DNA from: Mnemiopsis leidyi
Lineage: Eukaryota > Ctenophora > Tentaculata > Lobata > Bolinopsidae
Assembly: GCA_000226015.1 (NCBI GenBank)
Contig: JH152676.1
Span: 2,781-34,201, forward strand
Length of the DNA stretch: 31,421 nucleotides
Reading direction: 5' to 3'
Shown: in pieces, positions 21,281 through 31,421 of the stretch
Numbering within the stretch: the first letter of the stretch is position 1
How the letters are laid out: each line of letters starts with the position of its first letter
Translations under genes and position numbers: made by a program
Notes under the pieces: model-generated
Databases searched by the model: none
Seen by the model: only the letters and a program-made list of their open reading frames with translations
Told to the model about the DNA's origin: nothing

Positions 21281-24200
21281 ATGACATCTGCTTTCGGTAA
21301 GTCATCTCCTTTGCCAGTTTTATTGGTCCTTAATTACTATTGAGCTTTCTGTTTAAAATGTAAGCTGAGAGAAACTTTAAATTACGTGATGTGAAAACCG
21401 CGGGTTTTTGGCTATTTCAAATAGATCTCTTTGCAGACGACGACGACTTCAGGGGTAACTTTGTGAATGTCAACGACTTTGAAGAAGAAGACGATGACGT
21501 AATGGTAGGTTATTTTTCCCGCAGTTCGATTGAGCAGCGGTCTCTTGTCAACCAAGCATTGTAGTATGATTTTCTCTTCACGATAAAGGGGGTGGTTGGA
21601 AAATGAATTCGCTAGCTCTCTGCCATGTGGACATAACGTGTGTTTGTGTGTGCGTACATGTGCGTGTGCTCCTTTATCAAAGTTATCATGTATAAACGAT
21701 CCAGTATGTGAGTGCATTGGCTTGTACACAGTAACGATACGCCGCTATAGCTATTATCGTGTATGCTAAGCAACTTCCACCTTATTTTATTATAAAGTTA
21801 AATTGCTGCTGGAATAGCACTGACTGCTGACATATTCAAGCAGTCTCAATTCTTGTTCCAGGTTCGATACATGATCGGAAAGTGTTAAACACTAACGAGG
21901 TAGTAATTGTAATACCTTCAGGATAACTGGGAAGATGTTTTGGACGAAGAGGAAGAAGAAGAGAAGAGAAAGCGGGAAAAAGAAGCAGAGGAAGAACGAA
22001 GTAGGTTTAACAGGCTCCTCCTGTTTGATATCGTTAGACTGACATAAAGCAGATTAACATCGATATGTTTGTCAATTTCCACTTCAGTTGATCTCATCGT
22101 GTACTCGCACTGTATATACACTTGGTTATAGCTTAAGTGTAGGTGCAGGGTGCACTGCTTAACTTAACACTAGATAAACGGGAGAATGCAACGTAAGCTA
22201 CTCACACTACACATCGGGTCATACATAGTTGTTATTGAGCTGACATAGTTGTTAGACAGTAAGGCACTGAACCTAACGTTACACATCCGAATCGCTGGAA
22301 TTGATATTTTACAGGCATTTTAATCACGCAAAAAAGTGACCACTGGGCACCCTTTTTGAACCGGAGCGAGGGTACATGGGCGGACGTACTAGGCCACCTA
22401 GAATAGTACCCCCAACGGCCAAGAACATCGCATCGGGTCTGGCCAATACAGCATTAGCACTATATCTACATCAGGGCCACAAATTGCAACAAATTTAGAT
22501 CTACACGGTTATTTCTCGACACATTTCAAACACCAACTTGATGCGGATTGTTCAGAACTCGTTGGCACAGTTTGTCTCAAGGGTAAAGTTAACACATAAC
22601 TTATTTTACAGAGAGGAAGGAACGAGAGGAGAAGTTAGCTAAAAGAGCTGCTGAAAAGGCGAAACAGGAACAAATTCAAGCGTTAATGAACGCCAAACCT
22701 TTATCTAAAGAAGAGCAGGAGAGGTAACGAAATGAAGTTTCTGATTTTAAGATACCGATTTTAGTTTTCCAAGTACTCAGTACTGCCCGATATTAATTTT
22801 GAGAGGCTGACTCGCCTGTTAAACTCACTAGAAAATAACATACCTACCAATTCATGGAACCAAATTCGGGGAGTTTTGGAAAAAAAAATCTCATATTTCC
22901 GTACCACTTCAGCCGCCACATCAAAATTACACAAATAACTTTTTAATTGGCCTAAAATACGGTTAAATTGAGGTGAATTATCAGATAAGTTGTTTTTAAT
23001 GGTCTGTTAGACAAGAAAGGTGTATAAAAAGTTTTTCGGAATGATAAATGAGTAGAATTTACTGGTTGTTCACGTCAAAAAAGTGTGTCTGATCAAAGAT
23101 TATCTCAGAAACCTACAATTTTACATTTACCAAAATATCGACGATGAAATGCATTATGCAAAGGTAGTTTTAAACGACGATGAAGACGATGATAATGAAG
23201 AGAATGAAGATAATGAAGAGAATGTTTTAATTAGTTTAATTTTTTATGATTTGCTAAATTTTGTTAAGACTACTTTTGATTTGTCTGAAATAATTTAGGG
23301 TGAAAATGCAACAATTTAATTCGTGGTAAGAACTTCGGGGATTTCTGAAAATCTCCATATTTCGTTTCATCATTATTTCAACCCCCAGAATAATTGTAAG
23401 CTATGATTTATGACTGTAGACTTATTCTATAGCTTTCTCGTTCTTTCGTTTACGTAATAGCACGTCTTATTCTAAATTGCACCGCCTTTGCACTTAATGT
23501 AACACGTGATAGATCGTATTATAACCAATCAAGCTGCATCTCAACAGTAAAACCGACAATTAAGGTAACGAAAGTTAACAATGAATGAAGCGGTTAGATC
23601 TTGCAAACACTGTCACGTTATATGTCATTAAGGCCACACACCCTTTTACCGAAAGACCTTTCATATTACACACTTTCGTCTTTCCCGCCCACGATTTCCT
23701 TATTCATAAGACAAACACTGTATTTCAGAGCTCAACTGAGGGCTTCAGAAGCGGCAGCGAACGATTTGTTTGGATTTGAGGACGATCGACCGGGCGAAAG
23801 CAAAGTAGCGTCCTTAGTCACCTCAACCGCAGTTCTGTCCCTTAACAATCCTGATTCAATTGACACATATGTTCCAGTTGACCCTGAAGACTTCGCAGAA
23901 CTTTCCAGAAGAATTATCAAGAAGTTAAAGAATTATCAGGTATTGAACTTTTCATGTTTCCTACCGATTTCTGTGTAAAGTTGCTGATTCATTTGTCTTT
24001 CAAATTGACTTCTGCTGTTTCCGTCGTTTGACTAGCCTCTGTTTCACAGACTGACGAGGGTTATACCAGCTTCATCAGAGATTTAATTCCGGAGCTGTGT
24101 TCGGAAAGTGAGTAAGAATGTGATTGCTTTATCATGTCGATCTTTTCGCGGTTAGTTTTTGAAGGATTTTAGCTCCTGAAGGTGTTAGACTGAAGTTTCA

Positions 24201-25195
24201 CTGTCATGGAATTTATATCGTATGACGTAGGACTGTTGCTCAACAGAAATGGGCCTCGTTATTACTAGCAAATTCGTCAAAATGGAAGTATTTTTTTACT
24301 ACTGTCGACATTTGGTTTGCGCGTCATTTCCCGCGCGCGCGTACTCGGTTACATTGGCCGGTCACATGCCATGCTGAGCGGCCGTGCTACATCGAACCAA
24401 ACTCCGACGACCGGAAAAAATGATCGGGCAAAATTATGGCAGATTCATATCAATAACTTATCGAGGAGATGATGAATTAAAGAAGTCACAGCTAATACAA
24501 ACATGTCAAAAATAATTCGACGGATTTTACTCTAAAAACCGAAATTTTGGTCGTCCGAAATATGGCGAATTCTTTGAAAAACCGTCGCATTTCGAGCGTT
24601 TTAAATATGTCTTCTAAGGTATCTAGCAATCTAGAGCTTGCAGGCATTTCATGGTCATTACTCATTCGACCTTATACAAATTTCAGCAGGCACTTGCAGT
24701 TAAAGAGTTGCTCGAATTTAACCTTTCTATCAAGACTTTATCTTTTATCAAGACTTTAGTTGAACTTAGATCCAATACAAATTTCGTTTCAGTGAACAGT
24801 GACGAAATTAAAAAGGTTTCAAATCCACTTATGAATCTTACGCATGAAAAATCGCGGCAGGAAAAAGAGGTAAGTCGAATTATTAATACGTTTACGTTCA
24901 TGAAACTGAAAATTTAAATGCCATCTCATTCTTTAAGAGGTTTTGCCTTTCATTGCTTAACATGAAGCTTTCCTTGTTTAAGACAATTCCAGTGAGGATA
25001 GACATGAACTGCATTTTGAGGAATTTTTACAATTATGCTTTTCAGGCGAAAAAGAAGGCTCAACAAGCTTCAAAGAAATCGTCCCTTAATGTGCAGAAAA
25101 AACAAAATGACACCCGTTCAGACTTTTTGATGAACGAGTACAAAAGTATGGCAGGTAACTACGACGATTATGATGACTTTGACGACTTCATGTGA
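21281..25195 (+). CDS. EIF3J: Eukaryotic translation initiation factor 3 subunit J
   Basis: Eight exons in phase: 21281-21296, 21437-21504, 21922-22000, 22612-22723, 23729-23939, 24050-24107, 24793-24869, 25046-25195; 256 residues (human 258). The acidic N-terminus ends in DNWEDVLDEEEEEE, the conserved Trp-acidic motif that in human eIF3j binds the RRM of eIF3b. A Lys/Glu-rich helix follows, then the core with FAELSRRIIKKL, YTSFIRDLIPELCSEM, SDEIKKVSNPLMNL and EKSRQEKE, matching the human core in order and spacing. The end, YDDYDDFDDFM, is the typical eIF3j tail. The factor sits at the 40S decoding centre and helps recruit eIF3 and recycle ribosomes. Exon 7 is placed at 24793 because only that acceptor keeps the frame (A|TG) and restores the human alignment. 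Start codon and first donor are clear: ATGACATCTGCTTTCG|GTAAGT. Confidence 0.93.
23083..23298 (+). other. Open acidic stretch inside eIF3j intron 4
   Basis: A GAA/GAT/AAT-rich microsatellite at about 23175-23225 reads NDDEDDDNEENEDNEEN in an open frame of 71 codons, in the intron 22724-23728. No convincing pair of splice sites frames it. It is most likely a simple repeat; an alternative exon of this acidic-headed protein is a weak option. Confidence 0.25.
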
Positions 25196-26280
25196 TGAAC
25201 TTTAGATTATCTTAGGGATCTTTTGTAGAGCGAAATTTTGTGATTTTCTCTTGGGAGTGAAAAGCCCGGGGTAGATTCTTGCCGTTAACCAATTTGTGAT
25301 GGAATGATTTGAAGTTACAGAAGCCGCTAATAACCCTTGAAATTCCTCCGCATTAATTTCAAGATGAGCTCTTTTATGGCCTTGATTCAGTTACTTTTCC
25401 GGATGCTATAAAGTTGTTGGTTGCTTCTCCTTTAATATATCATTGATGATTTGGTTTTGACTATTTATTTTGGATCTTATTTTTTTAAGTATTCAGGTTC
25501 AAAACCGCACTCGTGATTGATTGGGATCTGTGAAAACTATTTAAATCTTAAAGTTTCTACTTATCCACTAGTTTTTCTGCTGTCACTCATCTGTAGCTAA
25601 AAAATGAAAGAGCATTTACACGATTGAGTAAACTAAAATTTAGTGGTCATGACACTTAACGAACATAAATTAATAAATCAAATCTGATCTACGTGATAAT
25701 CAACAAACAAATTGTAAAATCTAATTTCAGTTGTAAAAACCAATCTAAGTCTGCCTTATCACGTTCCAACGCGAACGACTAATGCAGCAAATCTGTACAG
25801 ACATCATACCTTAAGGATAAATAGGTAAATGAAATCTGAATTAAAATTTTAAGGCTAGTAAGTATTTGCTCTGGGAAGCCAAAGTTAGCAGCAAATTGTT
25901 CCAAATAAAACATAAAATAATCCTAAAAACCCTTCAAATTACACAATTTCATACATTAAACAACAACATCAAAACAAATAAATGCTTGATATTAAACGGG
26001 GCTGTGAATGTTTTCACAGTTGTCGTCTGACTTCGACTGATAGTAATATGCCACGGGTAATAACTAACAATGTACATATGTCAGACGAACATGTCCCAAC
26101 GAAAATGTTTAATACAACCAAAAGGCATGCAACATGTCGCTTTAAACTGAACCTATGTTTTATAATAATATAAAATATACGCTATAAACAATACTAGTTA
26201 AAAATTGTTGAACATGTGCAGCTACTATCTGAGTTACATCGTCTGATAACACTAATTCTATAAAATATGGGACTACTCTA
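25196..26280. other. Convergent 3' ends of eIF3j and the ABCC gene
   Basis: No gene is seen here. Plus-strand AATAAA hexamers lie at 25672-25677 and near 25906 (candidates for eIF3j). A minus-strand ATTAAA at 26113-26108 lies about 170 bp after the ABCC stop. Short complementary motifs TCGTCTGAC (about 26022-26030) and GTCAGACGA (about 26080-26088) form a small inverted repeat. Confidence 0.4.
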
Positions 26281-30767
<4,487 letters not shown>

Positions 30768-31184
30768 CTGAAATTAGAATAAACGATTATTGTTGCAATG
30801 TGATTGTCCTGCATTACAACGAATCATTTTTACTTGTGATCTATTAAACCTAGTCACATTTAAGAGGAACAATCGTTAAAGACACATCGCAGCAGAACAG
30901 TTACACACATGCGTATGCCAATGTATTCTAAAGCAAACCGCTTTTAGGGCTAAGTGCTAGACTCTAACAAGCTAAGGGTCTTAATATTTGTCTAGCACCT
31001 GCAAATCGTATACGTGAACCTACTTTTACTTGTGTTGTTATCTTTTAATAAACTATCATAAGCCAAAGTATAGGTTGCAAGTATCAGTTACCTGTTAATT
31101 GGGGGGTTGTGAGCAAGCAAACGCAAAGCTACAGGATCTGGCATGTGAATCAATCAGTGGACCGGTTGGAAAATAAGGCGAGGG

Positions 31185-31255
31185 GACTGGAGCGGGAATT
31201 GAACCCACGACCTCCAGTACCCAGACTGTTGCTATAACCACTAAGCTACCCAGGC
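31185..31255 (-). repeat. tRNA-derived element (SINE head or tRNA pseudogene)
   Basis: On the minus strand the A box TAGCTTAGTGG (31248-31238) and B box GGTTCAATTCC (31205-31195) match Pol III consensus exactly. The acceptor GCCTGGG (31255-31249) pairs with TCCAGTC (31191-31185) at six of seven positions, including one G-T pair, and the T stem GTGGG/CCCGC is good. The anticodon arm is faulty: CAGT/ACTG closes on a six-base loop (CTGGGT) instead of seven, and the D stem has a mismatch. This suggests a tRNA-derived repeat rather than a working tRNA. It is in the intergenic or intronic DNA upstream of the ABCC exon at 30767. Confidence 0.6.
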
Positions 31256-31336
31256 CCTGCTCTCCTTAATTTTACCGACCAGGTCTATTATCGATATCAC
31301 AGCTGTACATCCAATTCACTTGCTACACGGGGTGAC

Positions 31337-31349
31337 TGTGTGTGTGTGT
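31337..31349. repeat. GT dinucleotide repeat
   Basis: A short TG run beside the tRNA-derived element, of the kind often seen at the tail of SINEs. The link is not established. Confidence 0.5.
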
Positions 31350-31421
31350 AATGTAAATGTTGTTGGAAGCAAGAACCAAGTGTTTTTACACACTGTTGCT
31401 TGTACAATGTACAGCACTGCC

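Noticed and set aside
24651-24917. 88-codon frame read as one exon of eIF3j
   Set aside because: The first part breaks the family alignment and the phase from exon 24050-24107; the internal acceptor at 24792 restores both.
31185-31255. Functional tRNA-Pro (GGG) gene
   Set aside because: The anticodon loop has six bases, base 37 would be a pyrimidine, and the D stem has a mismatch; a tRNA-derived repeat fits better.

Overview
This window reads as nuclear DNA of an invertebrate animal. Genes are on both strands, split by GT-AG introns of about 100 to 1,000 bp, with AT-rich non-coding DNA and small inverted-repeat elements between them. The gene set (a vault-PARP-type VIT/VWA protein, MEX3, RNase H2 subunit B, eIF3j, an ABCC transporter) is animal-like. 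I cannot name the phylum. All gene calls come from reading frames, splice phases and remembered family features; no search was run.

Layout. (1) About 280-6410, plus strand: the 3' part of a PARP4-like gene. Fifteen exons join with consistent phases. The VWA half and post-VWA region match vault PARP, but the C-terminal half is unusual: an acidic/serine tract, an isolated N-terminal actin-like segment, a Ser/Pro linker, a long helical region and an unrecognised C-terminus. (2) 6411-11757: a 3' UTR, then about 4.7 kb with no gene I can support; it holds a degenerate minisatellite, several hairpins and the first of a cluster of CACGTG boxes. (3) 11758-12267: a TATA/Inr promoter-like block with a strong-context ATG next to a splice donor, and a possible second mini-exon. 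(4) 12268-15264: AT-rich and mostly empty, probably including the MEX3 3' UTR. (5) 15265-16845, minus strand: MEX3, two KH domains and no RING. (6) 19593-20414, plus strand: RNASEH2B in one coding exon with a C-terminal PIP-box-like motif. (7) 20626-20960: a MITE with pogo/Tigger-like ends. (8) 21281-25195, plus strand: complete eIF3j, eight exons, 256 residues. (9) 26281-30767, minus strand: the 3' part of an ABCC transporter (linker, second membrane domain, second nucleotide-binding domain), closest in remembered motifs to the sulfonylurea-receptor branch. (10) About 31185-31255, minus strand: a tRNA-derived element.

The genes do not form a pathway. MEX3 and RNASEH2B are divergent and may share an upstream region (about 16.9-19.5 kb); eIF3j and the ABCC gene converge on a 1.1-kb gap. 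The most interesting candidates are the actin-like fusion in the vault-PARP-like protein, the CACGTG cluster, the orphan promoter and mini-exon, and a perfect intronic hairpin that hides a duplicate splice acceptor.
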